A DNA stretch of 64,000 nucleotides from Aporhodopirellula rubra (GCF_014192335.1 NZ_JACHXU010000001.1:476802-540801), one strand, 5' to 3'. Shown: positions 17,832 to 27,009, numbered from the stretch's first letter. A program made the numbers and translations. The notes: generated by a model from the letters alone, not told the origin.

Positions 17832-19103
17832 TTATTCAAAGTTAGCAAGCGAAATCGATTGCTCCTTAACCGCCACAACACCTTCCATGAGCGTTGCGTA
17901 GGTCACTGAATTTTCAGTGCTGTCTAATGGGTTAGTGGGTGCTGGAAAGGCAACCGAAGAAAAAGACCAATCAGGCCCGTCCAGCATTACGGTTCGTTTC
18001 CAAACCGTAGTGTCTGGACGATAGTTCTTATCTGACGCACTTGCGCCTGTGTCTGAGACAAAAATTCCGTCTACAGCTGTGTTAGACGAGGGTTCGATGA
18101 TCTCCGGTTCGCTGTCCACTGAAATCACGCGATACCACCGATGATTTGCAGTGAGTATTGGAACAGTTGCATTGGGATCCACTGTCCGGGAGAGCATGAT
18201 CCAGTCGTTTGACTGAATGTTTGGAGGTGTATTTCCCGCGGATAGCAGTGTCACCGTGCCGCCGGCTCCGCCGCTGAATCCAGATGACTCTGCTACCATG
18301 CATAGACGTTCCGATAGAGCGTTGCCGTTAGGGGGCTCTTGGTCGTTTAGAGGAAATGTATCGAAAAGCTCTCGGTTTCGCAGGACGACAACCGACATCG
18401 ACGCATGCAGTGTGTCTTCGAAAGGGTCGACGGTAATGATCCAACTGTATTGCCCCGTCGGCGCTCCGCGCCCAAATGGGACAGCACTGGTTGCGTTGCT
18501 CGCTTGCAGTCCCAGCAGCGAGGAAGAGATCGATCGATCTTTAGGACGCAACACGTTGAGGTCATCAGGACGTTCTACGAGCGTGCGTGCCGTTTCAAAC
18601 TGCCCCGTGGCAATCAACGCAGCAACATCAGACAACCCCACTCGCAGCATACGTGGCTGGCCTGCGTATCCTGTTGTGCTAACCGACGTTTCCTGCGAAG
18701 GGTCGAGCAGCGGGTCATGATTGGGCTCGTAGAACGGAAACACATCTGCATTGTACGAATCGGCATGGCTGTTCGAGGCGTCGTCGGACGGTTCGGCAGC
18801 CCCCATCATCGGATCAATACAAAACGGACGAATGAACTTCGGTGTGCTATTGACCACCCCAACGCTGCCAAGAGGAATCAAATTGTCATTTGAGATCCAG
18901 TCACGTGCGAGGACTTCTTTTCCAACAGCAGACGTCAATTCCGAACCAATGTTCAAATCGATCGAGCTCTGTGCTCGCTGTCCTGCGACGGGCAAAACGG
19001 ACACTAAGCCCAACAGCCCGATCATGACGACGCCGATGGCGAAAATTACCTCGACGAGCGTAACGCCGCAGCGTGTCTTTACTGACGCTAAAATCTTCAT
19101 CAA
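17832..19103 (-). CDS. Pseudopilin, GspI/PilV-like
   Basis: This 423-residue protein starts with a 12-residue leader followed by GVTLVEVIFAIGVVMIGLLG, the pattern of I-class pseudopilins and PilV. The next segment (LVSVLPVAGQRAQSSIDLNIG) continues the N-terminal helix. The rest is a beta-rich globular region of unknown fold, far longer than a normal GspI (about 120 residues). The start ATG overlaps the upstream stop by four bases (19100-19103), showing translational coupling. It presumably forms part of the pseudopilus tip with the J- and K-like proteins. Confidence 0.8.
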   Translation of the reverse strand: MMKILASVKTRCGVTLVEVIFAIGVVMIGLLGLVSVLPVAGQRAQSSIDLNIGSELTSAVGKEVLARDWISNDNLIPLGSVGVVNSTPKFIRPFCIDPMMGAAEPSDDASNSHADSYNADVFPFYEPNHDPLLDPSQETSVSTTGYAGQPRMLRVGLSDVAALIATGQFETARTLVERPDDLNVLRPKDRSISSSLLGLQASNATSAVPFGRGAPTGQYSWIITVDPFEDTLHASMSVVVLRNRELFDTFPLNDQEPPNGNALSERLCMVAESSGFSGGAGGTVTLLSAGNTPPNIQSNDWIMLSRTVDPNATVPILTANHRWYRVISVDSEPEIIEPSSNTAVDGIFVSDTGASASDKNYRPDTTVWKRTVMLDGPDWSFSSVAFPAPTNPLDSTENSVTYATLMEGVVAVKEQSISLANFE

Positions 19104-20368
19104 TTCCCCTCCAGCGATACGCCACTTCGAGCAAGTTCACGGGCCTCTCGCACTGCTTCAGCTAGCTTCGTGAGATCTTGATTGTCTGGCGCGGTTGTTT
19201 TGATTGTCGAGCCATCTATTGACGCAAAAGGGCTCGTTCTGACATGACCACTATTGGGGTTAATGACCAACCAGACCGAATCGAGATCCATCAAATTCGA
19301 TTGGCCTCTGCGATCGTTTTGGTAGAGATCTTCACCAAATACAATTATTCCGTCCGTCTTCCCAATACAGAGATAGATTGTTGAATCTGGAATCGAGTAT
19401 GGATCTCCGACTTCTCTTACACCAGTGACCTCGCCACCAGGTCCAAATACGATGTCGATATGTCCTTCTGCGGTGCTATTCGTGAAAGGTGCAAAGCTAT
19501 TGCCATCGTCAAGCAATTCGTCATCGTAGTCACCATCCACATCCCTATCTCGTACTGTGAAGCCAGACAAATTAAGATCGATAGCTACGCCTCTCGGCAT
19601 AGTAAGAACCGCTGTCGACGATACAGTGGGGCTTCGATGGATCCGGAATTTAACGGGATCTTGCGTGTTCAGTGGTGAGCGGACAGTAGAGGGATATCGC
19701 GGCACGTTTGGCGCTGCGTGAGTGGCTGGTGTTCTTTCTGTAAGATCGAATGAGACCGTAACCGTCGTTGCCGCATTGCCAGTGGTTGCGTCGTCTGAAA
19801 TGGTGGTGATAGGTGCACATCTTCCACCAGGCAATTCCAAAAGGTCACCAATCTTCACTGGGGCCAACTCATCGTCGATCGCAGAATCTCTGAGTATCTC
19901 AGAACTCAATGCAATTAGCGGGCAGTCAACAGCGTCAAATTCAGCTTCATCAATCCCCGCACCGCCACTTGATTCTTGCAACCTAGCCATGGCATCGGAC
20001 GCGTCACCGCTGTAGGGCGGCACTCCTGTCAACTGCCTTAGCTGAAGGGATGCACTTCGTCCGAACGGTGTGGAAACGTTTAAACGCTCTATGCGGACGC
20101 CAACGTTACGCTGTTCAGCGATCGCGCGATTTCGTGCAACGTCGATAAACGCAGCGATGTTTTGCACAGTACGCACACTTTTTTGATCGTCAACGATCTC
20201 TTTCACTGTTGGCAGCGCTATCGCAGCAAGAAGGCTTACGATGAAAAGCGCAATCAGCAATTCGACCAGTGTGAATGCCAGCGAGCTTACTGGACTTGCA
20301 TTCGTTCTACTGAAGCTGGTTTGGTTCGCCTTCGGCTCACACGAAGTATTTGCAAATTTCCACATCAC
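19100..20368 (-). CDS. Pseudopilin, GspH/FimT-like
   Basis: This 422-residue protein has a leader of about 31 residues, then FTLVELLIALFIVSLLAAIALPTVKEIVDDQ, a prepilin signal, and FIDVARNRAIAEQRNVGVRI, typical of H-class pseudopilins where one strand follows the helix. An EF-hand-like Asp loop, DVDGDYDDE, is at about residue 274. It overlaps both neighbouring genes by four bases. The length is more than double that of ordinary GspH proteins. Assignment to the H class is by N-terminal pattern only. Confidence 0.75.
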   Translation of the reverse strand: MMWKFANTSCEPKANQTSFSRTNASPVSSLAFTLVELLIALFIVSLLAAIALPTVKEIVDDQKSVRTVQNIAAFIDVARNRAIAEQRNVGVRIERLNVSTPFGRSASLQLRQLTGVPPYSGDASDAMARLQESSGGAGIDEAEFDAVDCPLIALSSEILRDSAIDDELAPVKIGDLLELPGGRCAPITTISDDATTGNAATTVTVSFDLTERTPATHAAPNVPRYPSTVRSPLNTQDPVKFRIHRSPTVSSTAVLTMPRGVAIDLNLSGFTVRDRDVDGDYDDELLDDGNSFAPFTNSTAEGHIDIVFGPGGEVTGVREVGDPYSIPDSTIYLCIGKTDGIIVFGEDLYQNDRRGQSNLMDLDSVWLVINPNSGHVRTSPFASIDGSTIKTTAPDNQDLTKLAEAVREARELARSGVSLEGN

Positions 20369-21528
20369 TGCGACTCCTGAAGCGAGAAGTTGGTTATGTC
20401 GTCAGCATGCAGTTCGGCATTGGTTATCTGCCCCGGTTTTACCGACACCGACGAATGCCGCAGATAAGGGTCGACAAATTGATAGGGGGCTGATCTTCCG
20501 TCGTTTTCATCGCCAATTTTCGATGTGGTACCTGTGTCCATCGAACTAAGTGGCCAAGATTGAGTTGAATGATCGACTGAGGAGGAAAGCTCCACCCCAA
20601 ACTCTTCATCCTCGCCGCTGGAGAGAATAAGTGGTCGGATCGAATAAGGCTCGTCTTCGCTCGCAACCAAATAACCGAAATCAGATCGGAAAGGGTCAAA
20701 ATCATCGGGAACACTGTTGTCAAATCTCCCTGTCGGCAGCGTGTACCCAACTGGCCATCGCACAAAACCTAGCGGTCTGCCCCAGCCATCAAGGATCTCA
20801 GGCATTCCGTCCTCGTCCGTGTCTCCGATATTCGAGTCAGGAATTCCATCGATCGCGGGTGTACCGCTGGCAAAGGAAGTTGCCATTATGAGATACAAGC
20901 ATTCAGCGCCTTCGTTCTCCGTGTCCCAGGTATCTGTGGCAGAGGTGGTCACGCTATTGGCACGCGTAACAAAGTTAGCAGGCTTGCCTGAACCAGCCCA
21001 TGTAACGGGGAATTCAAACCGTGGAAATGACGAGCCATCGAACTTTCGAATCACGCGTCCGGTTGCAGCGTCTTCGACTATTCGGTTTGCTACTGCCTTG
21101 ATTGAAACCGGATCCGATGTTGTCCATTCAGTCGAATTCCATGTCGCAACATCAGCGATTTTGTCCGGCATCTCCAGACGCTGCAGATCTCTGGTCATGT
21201 TCAGCCGAACACGCGCGGCTTCGTAGGCTAACAATTCAAAACTGGCAGTCATCTTCTGCGAAGTATTGTTCGGGTTTACCGCATCTCTCGATAGATTGGG
21301 AATAGCAAGGGGGAGTGGCCGATACTTATAAGATTCATATAGTTCTTGAATAACCCCGTCGCAGGTGCCGATGATAGCTCGCGTGCGAGACGCTCTTGCA
21401 CTATTGACCACGCCACGGGCGGCAAAAAGCACCATGCTTCCCATGATGCTCATGATCACCATCACGACCAGGATCTCTGTGAGCGTGAAAGCAGTCCGGT
21501 AGCGTTGCTGTTTCGTGTTAGACCTCAT
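20365..21528 (-). CDS. Prepilin-like minor pseudopilin
   Basis: This 387-residue protein carries a prepilin signal FTLTEILVVMVIMSIMGSMV after a 13-residue leader, followed by ARASRTRAIIGTCDGVIQELYESYKYRP, a helical spine. Near residue 235 it has DTDEDGMPEILDGWGRPL, which combines a calcium-type loop with the (D)GWGRPL motif seen in G-class pilins. The start overlaps the upstream gene by four bases and the stop overlaps the downstream one likewise. It may be a G-like or H-like subunit; the class is uncertain. Confidence 0.75.
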   Translation of the reverse strand: MRSNTKQQRYRTAFTLTEILVVMVIMSIMGSMVLFAARGVVNSARASRTRAIIGTCDGVIQELYESYKYRPLPLAIPNLSRDAVNPNNTSQKMTASFELLAYEAARVRLNMTRDLQRLEMPDKIADVATWNSTEWTTSDPVSIKAVANRIVEDAATGRVIRKFDGSSFPRFEFPVTWAGSGKPANFVTRANSVTTSATDTWDTENEGAECLYLIMATSFASGTPAIDGIPDSNIGDTDEDGMPEILDGWGRPLGFVRWPVGYTLPTGRFDNSVPDDFDPFRSDFGYLVASEDEPYSIRPLILSSGEDEEFGVELSSSVDHSTQSWPLSSMDTGTTSKIGDENDGRSAPYQFVDPYLRHSSVSVKPGQITNAELHADDITNFSLQESQ

Positions 21529-22712
21529 TCCAGCTCGCCCTCGAGAGTTGCGGCTTCAATAAAGTTGGTTGTATTGTCGAGATTGCCGTTGACGTTGATG
21601 TTGCTGTTCCAATCACGATCCTGATACCCGCGACTGCCCAGGCTAGAGTCAGTAAAGTACAGTGAGCTAATCGAAGTTGCGGAAGTCCCGTTGGCGGGAT
21701 AAACAGTGCGACCTGACTCGGTAACAAAGTGAACCGGGGTGTCGCCTGGTGATCCGGAGGTGATGGATAGAATGGAGCCAAACACTCCATCCAGTCCGGG
21801 CGAAATTAGCTGAAATGAATTAGGGCGGTGGAAAGACACGGCCGCAAACGCTTCGGCTTCGTCGGCGTACTCGCTGCCGGCAGGTGGCTTGATTCCTATT
21901 TCAGTCTTGTAAGGCCTTATTCCACCGACTTCACTGGTTCCGGAGAGGTATCCGTTGTACACCGCTGTCGAACTGGTGCTGATATTGCCGTAGGTGCGTG
22001 AATCGAAATAAACAATCGGAGATGTCTCATCACCACCCGCCAAGTACGCAGGCAAAAGATCCTGCGACCCACCGTAGTCTCCTATCGAAAAGCCTGAAAC
22101 AGGAAAACCGAAGAGCGTTTCGTCATTGCTTACATATCTTGCACCATTCAAGACCATCGTCATCCTGGTTTGATCGAAATCAAAGAATGTATTATCTCGA
22201 GTTGTTTGAAGCTGATAGTCCGCGAGATCCGTCGAGCCCGCTGTGCCGGAAGCGAGAAGCTCCAGCGGTCCGCCAGGGCCTGTAATCGGATGCTGAATAT
22301 CGGCACTGAAACCACCTAAGAAGAACACTAATGCTTCAGCACGATCCATGGCATTAGGACTAAACGCTCCTGTTGTATTGGTAGCTGCTTCATTGTCGAC
22401 AAGTCGGTCGAGAATTGTGACATCCGGCTCTGCCATTCTTGGAAACAGCTTCCGCATGTGCCGTTTTAACACCGCTTCGTTGCTGCCATCCGGCGGGTAA
22501 TCTCCGTATTTTTCTTTATACGCTTCTACAGCTTGAGCGATTGAGTTCACTTCAAGCTTAAGCGCGGTTTCGTTCGCTCGCCTAATGCTGTTCGTTATCG
22601 CCGGGATTAACAGCCCTGCCAGAATCCCAATAATCGTGATCACCACGAGGATTTCGACTAGTGTGAAACCGGGTTTGGAGGGGGGCGGTGATTGGTGGGT
22701 TGCGGTGGTCAT
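21525..22712 (-). CDS. Pseudopilin, GspG-like
   Basis: This 395-residue protein has the prepilin signal GFTLVEILVVITIIGILAGLLIPAI after a 15-residue leader, then ETALKLEVNSIAQAVEAYKEKYGDYPP, the classic G-class arrangement of helix plus YKxxxGxYP. This makes it the best candidate for the main pseudopilus subunit, although it is far longer than the 140-150 residues of GspG. It is the first gene of the pseudopilin operon; the gspF gene lies upstream across a heptamer repeat tract. Confidence 0.85.
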   Translation of the reverse strand: MTTATHQSPPPSKPGFTLVEILVVITIIGILAGLLIPAITNSIRRANETALKLEVNSIAQAVEAYKEKYGDYPPDGSNEAVLKRHMRKLFPRMAEPDVTILDRLVDNEAATNTTGAFSPNAMDRAEALVFFLGGFSADIQHPITGPGGPLELLASGTAGSTDLADYQLQTTRDNTFFDFDQTRMTMVLNGARYVSNDETLFGFPVSGFSIGDYGGSQDLLPAYLAGGDETSPIVYFDSRTYGNISTSSTAVYNGYLSGTSEVGGIRPYKTEIGIKPPAGSEYADEAEAFAAVSFHRPNSFQLISPGLDGVFGSILSITSGSPGDTPVHFVTESGRTVYPANGTSATSISSLYFTDSSLGSRGYQDRDWNSNINVNGNLDNTTNFIEAATLEGELE

Positions 22713-22759
22713 GGGCTACAAGCCTTGGGAGGAAGAGGCGGTTGGGAAAGCTGTTGGGG

Positions 22760-22862
22760 TTAGCTGTTAGCTGTTAGCTGTTAGCTGTTAGCTAGTTGCT
22801 AGTTGCTAGTTGCTAGTTGCTAGTTGCTAGTTGCTAGTTGCTAGTTGCTAGTTGCTAGTTGC
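22760..22862. repeat. Heptamer tandem repeat between gspF-like and gspG-like genes
   Basis: Five copies of TTAGCTG/TTAGCTA (22760-22794) run straight into nine copies of GTTGCTA plus five bases (22795-22862). The tract ends three bases before the gspF-like stop codon. A tract of the same heptamer is at 33286-33330, and degraded relatives occur near 25010 and 30650. Confidence 0.95.
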
Positions 22863-22865
22863 GGC

Positions 22866-24305
22866 CTAGGTCAATCCGGTGATCAGTTCCACGAGGGGCA
22901 TGAAGAGTGAGATCACGATGAAGCCGACCGCGACCCCGAGGAACACGATCATGATCGGTTCCATCAGTGCCGTGAGGCTGTCGGTCATGATCCGGACTTC
23001 TTCGTCGTACGTGTCGGCGACTTTGTAGAGCATCGTGTCGAGTTCGCCGGTCTCTTCGCCGACGTCGACCATGTTGACGACGAGGTCATCAACCACCCGC
23101 CCTTTGATCTTGGTCAAGTAGAACAGCACGCACAGCACCATCCCGCCGACGATCATGTAAAGCGCAAGGAACGTGAGTGTTTGAACCATGCCGTCTTTGT
23201 CGAGCTTGCTGCCTTTACTCGTCAACGCGACGCTCATGACCATGATGCCGGGGAACGATCCGAACAACGCCCAGAACACGGCGGCCATGGGGTGGAACCC
23301 GAGGACGGAGTGTTCCCGCAGCGGTTTACTGATCACTTCCCCTTCGCGGATCTGCTCGGCGACTTTGGTGTACAGTTTTTCGAACATCGCGTTACCGGCG
23401 GTCTCGCGGGTGATGTTCAGGCCTTCCATGATCGGCACCCCGGAACTGATCAGTGTTCCGAGCGTTCGTGTCGTCCGGGCGAGAATGTTCTTTTCGATCA
23501 ACGCCCCGAAGATCGGCACGCGGAGGATGAACATGTCGAACCCGATCCGGCCGTGTTTGAATTTCCGCATCAGTTTGATCAGGATCAACGCACACACCGG
23601 CATCGCGATCAGCAGGAACCAGTAGCCCGCGATGTAGTTACTCATCGCGATGAGCAGCATCGTCGGTGCGGGAAGGGTCAAGCCGAACTCGTCGAACATC
23701 TTTTCAAACGTCGGAACGATGAACAACATGATGAACGTCAGGATCAGGATCGCGACCGTGACCACGATGACCGGGTAGATCAACGCACCTTTGACTTTTC
23801 GTTTGAGTGACTCGGCACTTTCGAGGAAGTCGGCGAGACGGTTGAGGATGGTTTCGAGAGCACCACCGGCCTCACCGGCTTTGATCATGTTGACGTAAAG
23901 ACGGTTGAAGACTTTGGGGCATTTCGCCATCGCTTCGGAGAGCGTTGACCCGCCTTCGATCTCGTCGCAAACGTCCATCAGGGCGTTCTTGAGTTTGCCG
24001 GGTTTCTGGTTCTGTTCGAGAATCTTGAGGCTGCGGAGGATCGGCAAGCCGGCGTCCTGCAGAATTGAGAGCTGGCGGGTGAACGCGCAGATGTGTTTCG
24101 TTTTGGCACCCCCGAGGGCGAAGGGCCGTTTCTTCTTCCCACCAACGTCGACGGCGCCTGCGGCCTGTTTCTTGACGGCGATCTTCGTAACGAAGTATCC
24201 CATCTGACGAATAGTGGTTTGCGCTTCGTCCTCGTTAGCGGCTTCGATTTCGTCCCGGATCTCTTGTCCGGTCGCGTCCATCGCTTCAAAGGTATAAGTT
24301 GGCAT
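22866..24305 (-). CDS. Type II secretion/type IV pilus inner-membrane protein GspF/PilC
   Basis: This 479-residue platform protein begins with MPTYTFEAMDATGQEIRDEIEA, the usual F-family start. It has two repeated T2SSF domains, including FTRQLSILQDAGLPILRSL and KAGEAGGALETILNRLADFLE in the first and ILARTTRTLGTLISSGVPIMEGL in the second, and about three transmembrane segments with one near the C-terminus (IVFLGVAVGFIVISLFMPLVE). It anchors the assembly ATPase beneath the pseudopilus. It is longer than typical (about 400), with the extra length around residues 290-400, where the second-repeat membrane region appears enlarged. Confidence 0.93.
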   Translation of the reverse strand: MPTYTFEAMDATGQEIRDEIEAANEDEAQTTIRQMGYFVTKIAVKKQAAGAVDVGGKKKRPFALGGAKTKHICAFTRQLSILQDAGLPILRSLKILEQNQKPGKLKNALMDVCDEIEGGSTLSEAMAKCPKVFNRLYVNMIKAGEAGGALETILNRLADFLESAESLKRKVKGALIYPVIVVTVAILILTFIMLFIVPTFEKMFDEFGLTLPAPTMLLIAMSNYIAGYWFLLIAMPVCALILIKLMRKFKHGRIGFDMFILRVPIFGALIEKNILARTTRTLGTLISSGVPIMEGLNITRETAGNAMFEKLYTKVAEQIREGEVISKPLREHSVLGFHPMAAVFWALFGSFPGIMVMSVALTSKGSKLDKDGMVQTLTFLALYMIVGGMVLCVLFYLTKIKGRVVDDLVVNMVDVGEETGELDTMLYKVADTYDEEVRIMTDSLTALMEPIMIVFLGVAVGFIVISLFMPLVELITGLT

Positions 24306-24384
24306 GAGCTATGCTCAGGTGAAAAGGTTAATAACTACAGGTGTTTCAACTATCGTTCGATTGCTATCGCCAATCGTTCGCATT

Positions 24385-24414
24385 CTTAATCTTAATCTTG
24401 ATCCTAATCTTCAT
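24385..24414. repeat. Left hexamer repeat flanking the four-helix-bundle gene
   Basis: Five tandem hexamers close to CTTAAT (CTTAAT, CTTAAT, CTTGAT, CCTAAT, CTTCAT). The complementary hexamer ATTAAG is repeated at 24970-24999 on the other side of the gene. Confidence 0.8.
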
Positions 24415-24461
24415 CTCTCACTGGTGTCCCAACCGGTTGGCTACGCGTGATTCGTACACGG

Positions 24462-24827
24462 CTAGACCTCGCGTTCGCTGTCGTTGGCTCGTATCAGGCC
24501 TATCAGCATTGAGACGGTATCGAGCAGCATTTGCTTGCCTTCCAACGCGACATCACGTTCAATCAAATTCTTCGCGACGAGTACGTCCAGGCACGCTGCC
24601 GACTCGAGCGTCGATCCTCGTGCAATGTCGAAAAAACGACAGCGGTCTTTTGCTGTGAACTTGCCGTTTCCTTCTGCGATATTGAGTGGGATTGAGGTTG
24701 ATGCTCGATCAAGTTGATCGTTGGCGGCATACTTGCGCGGAACATTGTCAAGTAGGTTGGAGGCCCAGGCTACGAACTCGATGGCACGTTGGTAAACGAT
24801 GAGCTTTTCGTGGTCGAATTGTCGCAT
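24462..24827 (-). CDS. Four-helix-bundle protein (S23/IVP family)
   Basis: This 121-residue all-helical protein matches the four-helix-bundle family (TIGR02436, S23/IVP) first seen in 23S rRNA intervening sequences. The start FDHEKLIVYQRAIEFVAWA and the segment DQLDRASTSIPLNIAEGNGK (about 40-59) are characteristic. Related proteins include the Avd accessory protein of diversity-generating retroelements. No catalytic residues are known. It sits between the GspF and GspE genes but has no known part in pilus biogenesis. Inverted hexamer repeats on both sides suggest it arrived as a small cassette. Confidence 0.88.
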   Translation of the reverse strand: MRQFDHEKLIVYQRAIEFVAWASNLLDNVPRKYAANDQLDRASTSIPLNIAEGNGKFTAKDRCRFFDIARGSTLESAACLDVLVAKNLIERDVALEGKQMLLDTVSMLIGLIRANDSEREV

Positions 24828-24969
24828 TACTGGGCTCCTAAAAGTTCTTAGCCTGAGTTGGTCGGTGTTTTGTTTTGCGGGATAGGGCGGGCGATGAAGA
24901 TGCGTGTTGTTCGGGCGATGATTTGAGTTGGGGTGGGGATTGAGATTGTGAGTTAAGTTGGCGGTGGGG

Positions 24970-24999
24970 ATTAAGATTATGAGTAAGATTAAGATTAGG
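24970..24999. repeat. Right hexamer repeat flanking the four-helix-bundle gene
   Basis: Five tandem hexamers close to ATTAAG (ATTAAG, ATTATG, AGTAAG, ATTAAG, ATTAGG), with two more looser copies at 24939-24950. They are the reverse complement of the hexamers at 24385-24414. GCTAACAGCTAATCGCTAA follows at 25010-25029, related to the heptamer tract at 22760. Confidence 0.8.
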
Positions 25000-25030
25000 A
25001 TTTGTTTGGAAGCTAACAGCTAATCGCTAA

Positions 25031-26752
25031 TCAGCCATCCACAACTGTTTCTCTTACGATTTCGTCGAGGGTGGTGATTCCTTCTCGGGCGACTTGCATT
25101 CCGTAGTCGCGGAGGGTGATCATTCCGTCGGCTTGGGCTTTGTCTCGTAGGTCGTCGGTGCTGTCGCCGGACATGATCATTTCGCGGATGGCGTCGTTCA
25201 TGACCATCAATTCAAACAGCGCGATCCGGCCTTTGTATCCGGTGTTGTTGCAGTTTTCGCAGCCGGTGCCTTTGAAGTAGTCGGTCTCTTCGACTTCCTC
25301 GCGGTTGAGTCCGAGTTCCATCAGCAGGTCGGTGCTGACGCGGGTCTTCTCACGGCACTTGGTGCAGATCCGGCGGACGAGTCGTTGTGCGAGAATCGCT
25401 TCGACGGTCGCGCAGATCATGAAGGGTTGGATCCCCATGTCCGTCAGACGCGTCACCGTGCTCGGCGAGTCGTTCGTGTGCAGGGTGCTGAACACGAGGT
25501 GTCCCGTCAGTGCGGCTTGGATCGCGATCTCGGCCGTTTCGAGGTCACGGATTTCGCCGACGAGAATGATGTCAGGGTCTTGGCGAAGGATCGCTCGCAG
25601 GCACGATGCGAACGTGACGCCCGCGTTGGAATCGATCGGGATTTGAATGATGCCGTCGATGTCATACTCGACGGGGTCTTCGGTCGTGATGATCTTTTCT
25701 TTCGGGTCGTTCAGTTCGCTCAGTGACGAGTACAGCGTGGTGGTTTTGCCGGATCCCGTTGGGCCCGTCACCAGGATGATGCCGTTGGGGCGATCGATCG
25801 CTTTGCGGAAGTTGGCGATGGTGGTGGGGTCCATCCCGACGTTGTCGAGTGACAGGTCCACCACCGAACGGTCGAGCACACGCATGACGGTCGATTCGCC
25901 GAAGATCGTCGGCAGAACGCTGACGCGAAGGTCGACCGGGTGACCACCGACCATCAGTTCGATCCGGCCGTCCTGTGGCATCCGTCGTTCGGCGATGTCG
26001 AGGTCCGCCATCACCTTGATCCGCGTCGTGATCGCGAACGCGAGGTGGCGTGGCGGGGGAACCATTTCGTACAAGACGCCTTCGGATTTGATCCGGATTC
26101 GGAACTCGTCTTCGAAGGGTTCAAAGTGGATGTCCGAGGCGTGGTCCTTAATCGCGAGCAGCAGGACCATGTTGAGCAGTTTGCGAACGGGCGCCGAGTC
26201 GGCCAACGCGGCGGCGTCGGTGATGCTGAATTTCTCTTGGTCGAGAACGCTGACGGCGGCCTTGAGTTCTTCGTCTTCGGCGAGTTCGGCGACGAGTTTC
26301 TCGACGCTTTCCGCTTCGCTGTCGTAGTGTTTCGTGATCGTGGTGTTGACGTCACGTTCGGTCGCGACGACGACGCGGATGTCGTGGCCGAGGAACGTTC
26401 GCAGTTCGTCTTGGATGTTGAGGTTTTGCGGGTCGCAGGTGGCGATCGTCAGCAGGTTGGCGGCCTCATCGAACTGCACCGGGACGCAGCGATAGAGTTG
26501 TGCCATCGTTTCGCTGATCCGTTCGAGCACCTCGGGATCGATCTTCGCTTCTTCGAGCGAGACGGTTTGCATGCCCATCTGCTCGGCGAGCCCTTGGATC
26601 AATTGCTCGTCGGTGACGAGCTGCATGTCTTCGGCGACTTTACCGAACAGCGAACCGGGCTGTTGTTCTTGCTCTTCGAGCACGATCTGCAGTTGGTCAT
26701 CGGTTAGGAAACCGAGGTCGACGAGGATCTGCCCGATACGACGTTGTGACAT
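25031..26752 (-). CDS. GspE/PilB-type assembly ATPase (first copy)
   Basis: This 573-residue ATPase powers pseudopilus assembly. It has an N-terminal MshEN/GspE_N domain (RRIGQILVDLGFLTDDQLQ), then Walker A GPTGSGKTTT (about 329-338), an Asp box, Walker B ILVGEIRD and a His box LHTNDSPST. The C-terminal zinc site has CTKC and CENC pairs. All catalytic elements are present. It is transcribed toward the four-helix-bundle and gspF-like genes. A second GspE/PilB protein is encoded at 28812-30572. Confidence 0.94.
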   Translation of the reverse strand: MSQRRIGQILVDLGFLTDDQLQIVLEEQEQQPGSLFGKVAEDMQLVTDEQLIQGLAEQMGMQTVSLEEAKIDPEVLERISETMAQLYRCVPVQFDEAANLLTIATCDPQNLNIQDELRTFLGHDIRVVVATERDVNTTITKHYDSEAESVEKLVAELAEDEELKAAVSVLDQEKFSITDAAALADSAPVRKLLNMVLLLAIKDHASDIHFEPFEDEFRIRIKSEGVLYEMVPPPRHLAFAITTRIKVMADLDIAERRMPQDGRIELMVGGHPVDLRVSVLPTIFGESTVMRVLDRSVVDLSLDNVGMDPTTIANFRKAIDRPNGIILVTGPTGSGKTTTLYSSLSELNDPKEKIITTEDPVEYDIDGIIQIPIDSNAGVTFASCLRAILRQDPDIILVGEIRDLETAEIAIQAALTGHLVFSTLHTNDSPSTVTRLTDMGIQPFMICATVEAILAQRLVRRICTKCREKTRVSTDLLMELGLNREEVEETDYFKGTGCENCNNTGYKGRIALFELMVMNDAIREMIMSGDSTDDLRDKAQADGMITLRDYGMQVAREGITTLDEIVRETVVDG

Positions 26753-26931
26753 AGCAAGGACGCTTCGCAGCGGCCGGCAACTGTCGAGCGATGTGCTCTC
26801 GGGTTAACGGCCTAGTGAGTGAAAATGGCGGTGGCCCGCCGAGTTAGTTTTGATGGTTGGCGCTCGCGAGGAGCAAAACGCCGATGGCGACATGTTTGGA
26901 CGTTGGGAGGACTCTCCACTCACTTCGCTCG

Positions 26932-26946
26932 GCCCTCCCGGAGGGC
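26932..26946. other. Small palindrome between the PilT and GspE genes
   Basis: GCCCTCC-c-GGAGGGC is a perfect 7-bp inverted repeat downstream of the PilT stop codon. A 20-bp direct duplication (26975-26994 and 26995-27014, starting TTTCGTCGTG) overlaps the end of the PilT gene. Either may affect the 3' end of the transcript. Confidence 0.45.
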
Positions 26947-27009
26947 GGGTGAATCTTTGGGTGGGGAGGCTCGGTTTCGTCGTGGGGGTTTATGTTTCGT
27001 CGTGTGGGT

